A stretch of DNA of 64,000 nucleotides from Terfezia claveryi (Eukaryota > Ascomycota > Pezizomycetes > Pezizales > Pezizaceae). Positions 54,186 to 64,000 of the stretch are shown here, in pieces (positions within the stretch are counted from its first letter, which is position 1; the number at the start of each line of letters is the position of its first letter). A model generated the notes under the pieces. It saw only the letters and a list, made by a program, of their open reading frames with translations, had not been told where the DNA came from and searched no databases. The stretch spans positions 156,367-220,366 of the forward strand of contig WHUX01000086.1 in NCBI GenBank assembly GCA_015179025.1, written 5' to 3'. Both the position numbers and the translations under genes were made by a program.

Positions 54186-55135
54186 ACAGTTGCAGATGCG
54201 GAACGACAGGCTCTGGTCCTGGCTCTTTTGGCTAACAAGGACTCCCCAATGGTAGCTCTCCTCTCAGACTCTAGCTCTGCTATTACTACGGCTACCAATA
54301 TCTCACAAGGTCTCTGGCCCCCAGAAGCTCTATCGAGATCAAGCTAGCAGAGCTTCTTAAGGAGAGGGAGGAGAAGTATTATGACACCACTATCTCCTGG
54401 GTCCGCGTACATATTGGCATCCCTGGCAATGAGAAGGCGGACCGACTTGCCTCCTTCTCCTCTGCCCTAGGCCAGGTCTCCTCACTCGCCTCACTCATTA
54501 CAGAAGGCGGCATTAGACAAGCGTCAAAGGCTACATATAAGAAGCCAGGCACGCACAGCAATGGGATTTGGGGTCAGAAGAACGACATGGAACCACCATG
54601 CTCTCTCTGCATACACATGGTGCCGCACAGACAAAAGTCCTCAGCAATCCTGGCTCCACAAGATCGGCAAAGCAGAGTCAAGCAGCTGCCCATGCGGACA
54701 CCCCAACCAGGACGGGACACACATCACATTTGAATGTCCCCTCCTTTCTGCCCAACGTCAAGCCCTAGGCAGCATCAAAGATTGGAAGACCTTGATCTTC
54801 CAATATGGGTAGAAGAGGAAAAGGGGGATAAGTGGGATGCGGTAGAAGCTTTCTTTAGCTTCATTTATAGATGGTTGGTTGGAAGGGACGCGGCCGAGGT
54901 TAAAGAGGAGGAAAGCGCAGTTTGAATATCAATACACGCTAGAATGGGCTGGCCTTTGCTGGCCGGTAGCATTTGATGACACTTACGAATTCCCTATCTA
55001 TCGTTCCACGAGTCCTGTTTTTCTGGTATGGGCCTCAGTCAGGCCTCTTGGGTCATCCGCCTTAGGCGGTTAATGACAGCACGGAGGCCCTATCTCTCCA
55101 GCCCGTTTTCTACTTTTCCTTCACACATGTATCTA
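54186..55135 (+). pseudogene. Copy H, RNase H to 3' UTR
   Basis: Reads TVADAERQALVLALLANKDS, then, after a frameshift near 54330, ISWVRVHIGIPGNEKADRLA, FGVRRTTWNHHALSAYTWCR, CPCGHPNQDGTHITFECP and GSIKDWK, ending near 54925. 3' UTR follows with TCAGTCAGGCCTCTTGGGTC, shared with copy A6. Confidence 0.85.
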
Positions 55136-55149
55136 TCTTCATTGCTTTC

Positions 55150-55208
55150 ATAGCCCCCTAACGGGCTGCATAGGAGTACTGAGTATTTAAAAAAAAAAAA
55201 AAAAAAAA
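55150..55208 (+). mobile_element. Nearly tail-only LINE-A insertion
   Basis: TCTTCATTGCTTTC occurs at 55136-55149 and 55209-55222. Between lie 38-40 bp of LINE-A 3' end (AGCCCCCTAACGGGCT hairpin, GCATAGGAGTACTGAGTATTT) and about 20 A. The stem AGCCC/GGGCT is perfect. Confidence 0.9.
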
Positions 55209-55361
55209 TCTTCATTGCTTTCTGCATGCCGGACTTGCAGATTAACTTGCTTTGGACTGAATCCACCCGGGTTTCCGGGCGGCTCTTCATGGTCCCCTTA
55301 CTGGGACCGAATAAGAGTAACAAGTATTTTAAAAAAAAAAAAAAAAAATCATCTGCTAACA

Positions 55362-56420
55362 CTTTGTAATGGCAAAATATTGAGCATTTCAACTGATTTT
55401 TGGAAGCATCGGCAGGGACAAACCCGAGCTGTTGTAGATGCCTGCGGAGCAGCATTAATTCAGGTGATTGTAGATTATCGAGTAGCTGGAGTATCAGCAA
55501 TTTCAGCTTCCAAGCCCATAAGGTCCGTTGCTGGCTTGGGGTCATTGGTTGGATCAAGGTTAACAAGTACACATACTTAGTTAACAATTGGTAGCATTCA
55601 GGCTGTGGTTTGCAATAACTTTTGCATATAATAGGCCTTTCATTGTCGATTTTGGCCCGGTCTTCTCTTGGAATTCCATACTAACCATATCACCTACTGC
55701 AAAAAAAATGGACTGCATGACGTTTATGTTCTGGTTTCAATCTCGACCACTTGTCAACGATGCTGTGAAGCTGTTTCCTAAGTTTAGAACCAACTTCAAT
55801 TTGCTCTAATACCAAGGGTTTCAATTGGCAATAAACTCATCGTCCTCCTCTTTCTCCCACTTCTCATCTAGATACTTGTCACTAGAGGTTTTTATTTTTT
55901 TCCCGAATCCCCCGCTTGTTCAAGTTCCGCAATTTCCCACTCCTTCCTCAAATGGAATGTGTGCTTGGTGTGGATTCGGTCCGCCAAAGACAATCTCCTA
56001 GGGAGTTTGAGTGTTGAAAAGTATTTTGTTCAACTGATACCTAATGCAATATTCGGAAGTGCTGTATTCCATGCTGTATCGGCCCACTCAGCTTTCCATT
56101 TAGCTAGATGAGATTGTACAACTCCATTGGCTTGCTCAACAAGCCCTTATACTTGAGATGTGCCAGGTTTTCCATGTTTAATCTTAATAACACAAGCTCA
56201 TAATAAATCCTTAACTGCTTCCTTGAATTGTCCATCATTCTAAAATTTCAAGTGGGCCATAAAGCTGAATCCACATTGTCATTGCAGATGTAACAGACTC
56301 CGACTAATAATACTAGTATGATAACACCACTTACTATAATGGTCTTTCATGTGACCCATTTATTTTGTCCATCAGGCTCATGGCGCATTTCAATAATATC
56401 AATATGAACTCATTAAATAG
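55362..56420 (-). pseudogene. Remnant with retroviral-type integrase domain
   Basis: On the minus strand, shifting frames give GLVEQANGVVQSHLAKWKAEW (about 56155-56090), the Glu-containing end of an rve integrase core, then PREIVFGGPNPHQAH (about 55998-55955), the usual PxExVFG motif. Downstream text near 55430 reads VCPCRCFQK, a Cys-rich scrap. Frameshifts and stops are frequent. The element could be Gypsy-like or a Ginger-like DNA transposon. Confidence 0.6.
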
Positions 56421-56480
56421 CTCTAGTTAGGTATAGTTTTATTATTCAAGTACGTTATGTACCAAATACAGTAATTAAAT

Positions 56481-56672
56481 AAATTGCCCACGAGGGGCGG
56501 TATGCCGCCCCCGGGAGACATGTGCTGCCCGCGAGTGGCCCAGAACATATATATGAAGGCAACTTGAGAGGAAATTGAGGCAATTCTTACATACTTAATA
56601 TACATATATGTTTTGGGCCAGCATATGCCTCCCGTGGGCGGCATACCCACTGTGCCAGTCACGGGCAATTTA
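56481..56672. repeat. Inverted-repeat element, MITE-like
   Basis: AAATTGCCC at the left and GGGCAATTT at the right bound a 192-bp segment whose halves carry mirrored GGGCGGTATGCC / GGCGGCATACCC and GGCCCAGAACATATATAT / ATATATGTTTTGGGCC. It can fold on itself. Related one-sided pieces are at 57846-57900 and 39830-39880. Confidence 0.6.
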
Positions 56673-56899
56673 AATATCTACTCAATTAGCGTATAATGCA
56701 CCTGTATTGATAAAGGTATACGAGTACTGATTTACCACAAAAAAAAAAAAAGAATTGATAATGGAATACCTAGCTGGGGCTATCCCAGCGACTGCAATAG
56801 CTTCATGTATTTCTCAGTCGATTAGACCCCCCTCTAACATTCCAATTTGGTTCAGCTAGAGCTGAGAGCTTAATACGGTCATGATCTGTTAATACTTTC

Positions 56900-57830
56900 G
56901 TATGTCAATCAATCAAGAATTTCAGATTATTCCAAAAGTATCGGCAACAACAATTAGAGTAGAAGTTTCTGTAGACACGTGAAACGAAAACACCAGTAGT
57001 TATAGATGCCTGGTGAACTGTAGTTTATCGAGCAGTTAGGGTTTCTGAAATATTATTCTCTAAGCCCGTAAGCTCGGTAGCTGGTTAGAGGTCTTTAGTT
57101 AGATAGAAGCTACCAGATACGCATACTTAACACAATTGATAGGATTCGGGCTGTGGTTTTGTAATAGCTTTGACCATATCACAACTGTAAAAAAATGATG
57201 TTTGTTGTAGCATCGTGCCATTTGATCTCCCGTAACTTTGCCAAACAGCATCTACCTGTTGTATAATTCTAGATAGAACCTGCTTCGTTTTGGTTTAAAA
57301 CCGAGGAATTGAAGTACCTTAGCAATCTGCGTATAAATAAGTACCTGCGGTTAAGAAAGTACCGTTTTGCACCTTACCTAGATTCTATAAGTAAGAAATA
57401 GCTGGGATTTTTCTAGAGTAAAAAGAAATCGTATAAATTCTACAGAAGATGGTTTATATAGCTTAAATTATAAGGCTCCGTCTATAAAAACCCCTATGGA
57501 TAAGAACCCCCGTGGATAAGAAATTAATTTTCAAATACTTATTGCATAGGAAACGTTGCAGATTTCTACAGTAGCAATAAACTCAGTATCCTCCTCTCCA
57601 ATCCATTCATCATCAGAGATGAAGGTGATGAGTTGTTTACTACACAGGCATGTACTTCATCATTTGAAGGCCTTGAGGTAATTTTTCCGGAATTCTCCCC
57701 TTGTTCAATGTCTGTCGTCTCCCACTCATCAACAGGAAGGGTATGTGATGTGGATGGGGTGGTCAAAATTGACTTCATAGGGTGTTTTTTGAGTGTAGCG
57801 GAATGTTTTGTTCGATTGACATTTACCAAA
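56900..57830 (-). pseudogene. Second diverged copy of the integrase remnant
   Basis: 56990-57180 repeats, with many substitutions, 55410-55625 (TTGTAGATGCCTG, GATTATCGAG, CAGGCTGTGGTTT...). 57570-57740 repeats 55830-55960. No intact motif remains. Confidence 0.55.
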
Positions 57831-58472
57831 TTGAGGAATTATATTAATTGCCCGCGGCACAGAGGATATGCTGCCCGCGAGCGACCCAGAACATGTACAT
57901 AAGAAAACCTCCCCTTACTCAATCCCCGTGATGAATTACATGGCTGATGCCCTCCAGCATTCATTGAGTAGTAATAAGCACAGGAATACTTGCTAAAAAT
58001 ATGTAAAAATCCATTGTTATTCCCTCCCCGGATCAGCTTGCAAGTTGCATATCAATAAGATCCCCAAAACTCGTTCACAACTATTGGTTTTAAGGATCAC
58101 GACTTTGACTTGGTTTATTGCGTACACGCTGACTGCTGCAAAGCCCAACAACCTATACAATACTAATGCAAGCAGATTAAAACTCATTGGGAGTAATTCT
58201 AATGAAAACATCTCATCAATGATAGCATAGGTTATGTTATCATGAACATGTGCCATAACATCAAATATATCGTGCTCCAAAACCACTTGTTTCTCATTAT
58301 TATTATTGCCAGCAAATCACTTGTGGGACGTTCAAGTTTGAGCCCTGGAAGTATGCTGTGATTTTGCGAACCTAGTCCCTATTAGCTTACCATATACAGT
58401 ACTTGCATTAAATTCAGGGAATTACTTCTCATAGGACAACCGAGTATGTTGCTTATTCCCGTATTACCGGTA
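57831..58472. other. No recognisable gene
   Basis: Includes the repeat word TTGCCCGCGGCACAG...GACCCAGAACATG (57848-57897). An 89-codon minus ORF (58286-58017) with a hydrophobic stretch has no recognisable domain. Confidence 0.5.
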
Positions 58473-59246
58473 CAGTGAACCCCGTTATAAGCAACCCCCG
58501 TAATAAGAAACCCTTCGATATAAGAAACAGTGCTCCGGTCCCGCCAGAATTTGTATGGGAAAATAAGAAACCCTCGTTACTAGCAGGTTTCTTAAGTTTG
58601 TGCTTAATAATACATATAAAATTGAGAGTTTCTTATATCGAGGTGGGATAAATTGAGTGAACCGCAGATATTACCCGGCAGTTGCAACCAGGTCGTGCGA
58701 ATGAGCGCCAATACACAAGTTCTCATTGTGTGCATGGTCCAGCTCCGCTATTAGATCGGAATGATTAATTTGGCGGAAGTTCAGGAGGAGGATTATGAAT
58801 GTATCCGTGTTGCTTGCCCTAGTGTTCAGCGAGCTAGTCTTTCATTCCATCAAGTGGTAGAAAATTCTGCGGTGGAGGAGGAGTAATGTATTCTGGATAC
58901 ATATGAGCCAGCTGCTCTACATGAGTCGGATTTGGAGGCTGATGATACCTCTGATGAGCCTATTATCTAAGGCAGCACTTAACTTCCTTGAGGGCCTAAG
59001 TCTCTTTGGTCTTCAAAACCCTCATATTAATAGACATAACCGAGCAGCTAGAGGCGCTTCCATATAGAAGGCGGGACATTGAGGGTCTACAAGCATAGGC
59101 ACAGCAACAAACAACAATCACGCGTTATTTTAGCCAGGGGCCGAAAGTTTCCTAATTCCTTTGTATATATCTCGATATAAGAAACCCCTCGTTATAAGAA
59201 ACCCTCGGTCGGTCCCGATGGTGTTGCTTATAACGAGGGTTCACTG
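58473..59246 (+). mobile_element. Decayed pogo-type transposon
   Basis: TA duplications (58471-58472, 59247-59248) and terminal repeats CAGTGAACCCCGTTATAAGC at the left and the complement of GCTTATAACGAGGGTTCACTG at the right. The interior encodes the end of a pogo transposase in broken frames: VVENSAVEEE, CILDTYEP, LSLFGLQNPHINR and QTTITRYFSQG. Internal copies of the ATAAGAAACCC word lie next to both ends. Confidence 0.8.
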
Positions 59247-59248
59247 TA

Positions 59249-59810
59249 ATCCGCAAGTAAGACAGTATCACTCGGCAGGACAGTATTAGTAGTGTATAAG
59301 ACAGGGGTAGAACAGCCCAATTTTGGCCGAGATATCCAAATCGTGCATTAGACAGCAAAATAGGACAGTTGTATAGTAATGTCGGCGCAGCCGGTTTCTT
59401 TCAGTCATTACCATCACTTGTTCCAATGTCAATTCCGTTGGCACCTCGTGCTGAACCCAATGCGCAAACAACAAGCCAAAAACCCCGGGCAACCTCTGGT
59501 TTGCAACTGCAAAACTCTGGCAAGCGGAAACAGATTCCAGCAATATCAAAGGGGGCTTCCGAAGTACCTGATGTGGCACAAGATACACTGTGGTTCATTT
59601 GGTCAGGTCTCAAGAGTGAGACCAAAAGAGGTTTCGCATCAACAATTGTATGGGAAACCTCCAAAGGTCTACTCGGAAACTTTTGGTGGTTTCAGATAAA
59701 CCTTTTGAGGTTTCGAACAAAACTTTGTTTAGGTTTCACATATTATGATCTCCGTCCTATGGAAACTTTACATAGGTCTTACTAGTGAAGTCACTGCTAG
59801 GGCTCGTGAC
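59249..59810. other. No firm gene
   Basis: A 138-codon plus ORF (59369-59785) exists but lacks any domain. AGGACAGT/AAGACAGT words recur at 59260-59380. Confidence 0.45.
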
Positions 59811-60175
59811 AGAAGCCAATGCAAAATCTCATGTAAATTCACTGCATGGAAACCTGGCAAAGGACTCGAATAGAAGCCAATGTAATATCTCATGTAAATT
59901 CACTCCACAGAAACTTGGCAAAGGACTCGAATAGAAGCCATATAAATGTCTCATGTGAATTTAAATTTAACCCTACGGAAACCTAGCAAAAGACTCGAAT
60001 AGAAGCCATATAAATGTCTCGTGTGAATTTAAATTTAATCCTACGAAAACCTAGCAAAAGACTCTAATAGAAGCAAAAAAAAGGTCTCCAAGCAAATTCA
60101 AATTTAACCCTACGGAAACCTAGCAAAAGACTCTAATAGAAGCAAAAAAAAGGTCTCAAAGCAAATTCAAATCAA
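59811..60175. repeat. Tandem repeat, about 5.5 units of 61-69 bp
   Basis: Units start AGAAGCCA/AGAAGCAA at 59811, 59872, 59933, 60001, 60069 and 60138, with the shared core GGCAAAGGACTCGAATAG or AGCAAAAGACTCTAATAG. Unit length steps from 61 to 68-69 bp part way through, showing two expansion phases. Confidence 0.85.
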
Positions 60176-62460
60176 GAAATACACAAATAACAATGCCGCG
60201 ACAATCTTATTGACCTTTAGTAGACCTGGCCTATGTTTACTGAGACTGTCTAGAAACCTTTTTGTTCTGTAGTTTGACTTTCCCATTACGGAGTGCCTCA
60301 ATCCTGTTCTTAGCAGAGGTTTCTTGATGCTTATATGCCAGCTCTTCTATGACTTTGGCACTGGATTTGCGGTTAGTCCGAGTTCCATAATGGTTGTGAG
60401 TACTAGAAATATGAATTGTATCAGGTCTGGCTTCCATTAATTAGGTCTCATTAATATCACTCTCTGGTGATTTACAATCTGGGACATTGGCTTGAGGTTG
60501 TGGTATGATATCCATCGTAGTAAAGGTTTTCTTAGGATGGCCACGACGTTTTTTCAGTGGTGGTTCAATTGAAGAGGAAGACTATCTCTATAAAAAATTT
60601 AAAATGATCAGTATATGTTCATTTTGAGAATCGGAAGAATATACCTTTGGTAAATTAGGTTGTGATGAGGTCATGGGGGTACCGGGGTTTGTGTGAGATG
60701 AAGCATTATCTATAGTACTCAGTGAGCTAAGTACCAGAGCTGCTTCGAGTTCAGCTAGAGATCTATAGCTCTTTTAACTATCGGGGATTTGCTGCACTAG
60801 GAAGAAGGAATCCGGTTGGGAAAACGAGGGGGAAGGGCGTCGAAGAGATTGCAAATTAGTATAATATTTGGCAACCTCGGGAGTTTGACTAGATGAATAT
60901 TCATCAAGACTAACATCTACAGAGTTGCATTGTTGGTTCTGATTGAATGGTGGTGGAGTAGAAGATATCGAAGTTGTGGTATAGAGCTGAGCTTGTAAGT
61001 GAGCTTGTGAGTCATCAACCTCAGTTTCATGTACAGTTTGCTAGACATTGGTATTACTATGGAGTTATATTTTCATGGAATTAAGTAGAGATATTACCTG
61101 ACTTTCACTTTGCAATGTAGGGGAAGAAGTATTATTAGTTTGAATGACGACTGGATGTTGTTGATAAGTGAATGTATTATGGGCTGGTTGGATTACATCA
61201 CAGGCTGGTTGGATAGATTTCTCCTTTGTTGTAGCAGCTGGCAGAGCTGGTCTTTTTGAGCTTGTATTTTGCCTTTTAGTTAGCGGATTTTGTTTTTTAG
61301 TTAGCGAGTTGCCTATTCTCCTCACTAGTGCCACTGGAGAAGAGGATCGTAAGTTGCTTTATAGAGCAACAGAAGTGGGAGGCTGTGGGTCTAGTACATA
61401 TGGCCACCCTCGGTGGTTATCGTTTTTGATATTTGTTTTGCAAATACATTTGCATAAATCTTCTACCAATACTTTATCGAATCCATATTTTGCCTCTGCT
61501 GCTTTGAAGATCTTACGAACACATAACCTTTTTTGTTCTAAACTGAATTTACGCCATGATTGCCGGAGAAAGAAACCATTATCGTAGGCACGCTAATAGA
61601 CATAATGTTGATGTGCACAAACTTCGGCGTGGTCGTCTAGGTTACATTCAAACCGGATTGCCAACCTTTGAGACTCAGATAACTTACTGAGATAATTCCA
61701 GTCAAGTTTATCTGACTCAGGTGCACGGTGGATAAGCTTAGGTTCTTCATTATCCTCCGAGACTGGCATATATCCTTGGGGAAGAGCTGGGACTTCTCGT
61801 TGATCTTCAAAGCATGAGGAAGGCAAAATTAGGTAGACCAATGATTTGGGCTTTGGCTAGATATTAGTACCTCGTTTGGACTTGAATTTGGGATGCTTAA
61901 ATTCGGGGCCAGGTAATGCTCCAGATGGAGTGTTTGAAAGAAGTGCTAGATCTATAGGTGGCGAAATATTCTGGAGTTGAAGAGGAAGCACGTTGAAGAA
62001 TTCATGGAAGACTAGCAGGGCTTGAGTGAATATCAGCAAGGGAGCATCAATGTAGGGTTATTCATTGTACTTATGAGCTCCAGTTAGTTGACTGAGTTCG
62101 AGTGCACCAAGGAACTCACCTATGGCTTATGCCTGAGCCTGTGCTGCCACCAGAGCTTGAACATTAGTGGTCTGAATGTTATGACCCGAGGAGGACTCAG
62201 GTGACATTGGGCATTGATGCCTGTGTGGGGAAGTATCATGCTGATGGGGCTGAAATAGAGGGTGACTGGGGGAATAGTGCAGATGGGGCTGGCGTGGGAG
62301 GGGGGGGGATTATGCTGGTCCATTTCTGTGAGTTCTTTGGGGGTTTGCAGGGCTATAGGAAGACAAGTCCATAAGTCAAATCCTCCTTCTTCGGCATACA
62401 TATCCATAATGGCATAGAGCCTACCTGTATGTTTCAGAAACTGTATAGGGTTCGAATTCT
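60176..62460 (-). pseudogene. Decayed minus-strand coding remnants
   Basis: Several minus-strand stretches look coding but are in different frames: 62039-61857, 61841-61593 (DKLDWNYLSKLSESQRLAIR), 61334-61065 (Ser/Thr/Gln-rich) and 60437-60237 (basic). No domain is recognised. They may belong to the neighbouring Plavaka-type element or an older gene. Confidence 0.35.
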
Positions 62461-62504
62461 AGCTAGGACACCTGAGGAGTCTAGTACATATCAGCAAAAA
62501 AAAA

Positions 62505-62665
62505 TGTGTGTCAGGACGTACCACCAAGCGTCCGGACGTGAGTTTTCGTCCTATGCGTCCTGTGCGTCCGGACGTCCCTATTTGTCGTGACAAAATCTGG
62601 ACGTCACTAGCGCCCCCGCTGTATCGCAACAAAATCCTGATGCGATTAGTCACTGCAATGCCGTT
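62505..62665. repeat. Cluster of CGTCCGGACG palindromes
   Basis: CGTCCGGACGT occurs at 62529-62539 and 62565-62575, with partial words AGGACGT, TG(G)GACGTC and TGGACGTA around them. It lies 160-320 bp beyond the transposase stop codon, where CACTA/Plavaka-type elements commonly have subterminal transposase-binding repeats. Confidence 0.5.
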
Positions 62666-62825
62666 GGACGTATATTCCTTGCCCGTATTCCGTCAGATGA
62701 TCTGACTCAGTCTATGTTACTTCCTAGATATCATGTGTATGACATTTAATTCTTTGACTGCGAAATATTCTATTCAACTTCTTTTATTGTTGTGCTAGCT
62801 ATATCTTTATTTATTGTTCTGCTAG

Positions 62826-64000
62826 CTAGTTTCCGTCATGAATATCATTCCATGTATAAAGATCAATGCGGTTGTTTACAATATAAAGCTCCTCATCCTT
62901 GATCGGGACTAGGTGGGCCATGCCTTCTATATCTGCAATTGATATCATATGATTCTTCCATGGCAGCCCGACGCGCACCATCCCCTCTGGGCCGTCTGGC
63001 GTCGATGATCCGACTATGGTCATTAGTGAAACATGAGCAAGGCGGTACGTATTTTTGGCTGCTATATCTCGCAGTTTAAATAAAGCATTTAGTTTGGCAG
63101 GAACCCTGCCGTCAAGTCCATCGGGGACTTTCCCCTTTGAGGACTTATGATGTCGGACAAACACCCAGTCATGTCTTTCGTCTTGGTTGCGGAATAACTT
63201 ACCTCCTGTGCAGCGTAGATGGTGTATCATCTGTCCATCATCATTAAAGGTCGGAACGGAAACTTGAAGCGTGATGAATGCTTCGAGGGGTGCATCTATG
63301 AGATGGGCCACGTCGGTTTCGGGGTCGGATGATTGACGGTAAGGGTACCGTGCAAGATACCTAGCCGTAAGCGTTAATAGGTCGGGTAATTTGTAGTGGG
63401 TCTGCAAAGTCTCAAGATCATGTATATCTTTTACAGTTAACTGTCCTTGCAACTTAGTTCTCATGATCTCAGGGTCAGCGTCACTAGGCAGATGTAAACT
63501 CAGACGTGGGGGAGTAACAATGGTACGTATTGCATCGGGCATGTTTGGTAGATCACGAATCCATTGCTCAAGATTCCTTTCCCGCATGGCGAAACTGTGT
63601 GCCCGTGTGTAAGCGTGAATGATTTGGGGCACGGCATGGACATGATTGCTCCGCCGGTATGCGTCTTTCAGAGGCTTATGGGAGGCCTCACAAATCTCCG
63701 TCGAATATTGGGGAAGTGATCCGTACTTGGCTATTTGATCTGCAAAATGCGAAATCAAATGCATTTTCGGAAAATTGTAGTGTGCCCCACTGGTCAGCGT
63801 GTCATTCACCAATTCCTCATTTTCTTGTGCCTGCTCCTCCTGAAGCTTTCGGCGTTTAGTCGGTGTGGCAGGACCTAATTCATCCGACGCGAGCAGTCGG
63901 TGATATTCCGCATGAAGGTCTTTCGATGCCATCGTTGCGGTGGCCCTGGAGGACTTGGTTGCCCAAAACCGGAGAAATACTTCTTTGTACTTGTGAAAGA
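62826..64000 (-). CDS. Plavaka-type transposase, C-terminal part, incomplete
   Basis: The frame is open from the window edge to TAA-type stop at 62826; the Met at 63932 is probably internal because the frame continues upstream (HKYKEVFLRFWATKSS). NFPKMHLISHFADQIAKYGS, STEICEASHKPLKDAYRRSN and the following segment match what I know of the C-terminal region of fungal Plavaka transposases (CACTA-like). The last 150 residues are typical poorly characterised tail sequence (WVFVRHHKSSKGK, GMAHLVPIKDEE). It has no stop or frameshift in the visible part and may be intact. Role: DNA transposition in the nucleus. Confidence 0.8.
   Translation of the reverse strand, partial: FHKYKEVFLRFWATKSSRATATMASKDLHAEYHRLLASDELGPATPTKRRKLQEEQAQENEELVNDTLTSGAHYNFPKMHLISHFADQIAKYGSLPQYSTEICEASHKPLKDAYRRSNHVHAVPQIIHAYTRAHSFAMRERNLEQWIRDLPNMPDAIRTIVTPPRLSLHLPSDADPEIMRTKLQGQLTVKDIHDLETLQTHYKLPDLLTLTARYLARYPYRQSSDPETDVAHLIDAPLEAFITLQVSVPTFNDDGQMIHHLRCTGGKLFRNQDERHDWVFVRHHKSSKGKVPDGLDGRVPAKLNALFKLRDIAAKNTYRLAHVSLMTIVGSSTPDGPEGMVRVGLPWKNHMISIADIEGMAHLVPIKDEELYIVNNRIDLYTWNDIHDGN

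Larger units (their letters stand above)
42726..55348 (+). mobile_element. LINE family A copy H, host of four nested insertions
   Basis: Flanked by TCATCTGCTAACA (42713-42725, 55349-55361). It starts inside the RT domain (AFNNLRT) and ends with 3' hairpins and poly(A) at 55331-55348. It is cut by the full-length LINE (43373-52846), a tail-only insertion (52960-52982), a LINE-B fragment (53502-54171) and another tail-only insertion (55150-55208). Its own sequence, without these, is about 3 kb. Several stops and frameshifts show it was dead early. Confidence 0.92.

Overview
The window looks like a transposon-rich stretch of a filamentous ascomycete (Pezizomycotina) nuclear genome. The evidence is short spliceosomal introns (about 45-110 bp, GT...AG, RCTRAC-like branch sites), Tad-like LINEs, a Ty1/copia element with many C-to-T style nonsense codons, Fot1/pogo and Plavaka transposons, and small secreted cysteine-rich genes. 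I cannot name the species. No rRNA gene, CRISPR array or bacterial feature was seen.

Layout. 1-3.9 kb: broken Tad-like LINE copies (family A) with nested insertions, then a second LINE family (B). 4.6-5.6 kb: a single-pass membrane protein gene with a charged repeat tail. 6.4-7.5 kb: pogo remnant. 7.7-10.7 kb: mostly gene-free. 10.9-16.2 kb: decayed copia element (two 368-bp LTRs, AGTCG target duplication) splitting a 91-codon ORF. 16.4-24.5 kb: full-length LINE-A copy 1 with intact ORF1 and ORF2. 24.5-25.1 kb: a second membrane gene with a charged tail. 26.6-28.9 kb: complete Fot1-like element with three in-frame stops. 29.2-29.8 kb: LINE-B fragment. 31.0-38.6 kb: an island of three related secreted, PAN/apple-like, cysteine-rich genes. 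39.9-42.4 kb: LINE-A fragments around a small secreted-type ORF. 42.7-55.3 kb: a nest in which a truncated LINE-A copy carries a full-length LINE-A (copy 2), a LINE-B fragment and two insertions consisting of almost nothing but a poly(A) tail. 55.4-57.8 kb: two diverged remnants with a retroviral-type integrase. 58.5-59.2 kb: another pogo remnant. 59.8-60.2 kb: a 61-69 bp tandem repeat. 62.8-64.0 kb: a Plavaka-type transposase running off the window edge.

How it fits together. Most of the DNA was built by target-primed reverse transcription: many LINE pieces end in poly(A), and those examined closely are flanked by 8-15 bp direct repeats. Once these are recognised, host reading frames rejoin across insertions, giving an insertion order. 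The two full-length LINE copies look almost identical. Copy 1 begins with 18 nt that belong to the gene into which copy 2 is inserted, so copy 1 descends from copy 2 or a sibling at that site. All family A tails share a structured 3' end whose stems covary. The most unusual host sequence is the gene at 34193-36213, whose product has eleven Cys-Cys pairs spaced exactly 18 residues apart, followed by PAN-like domains.
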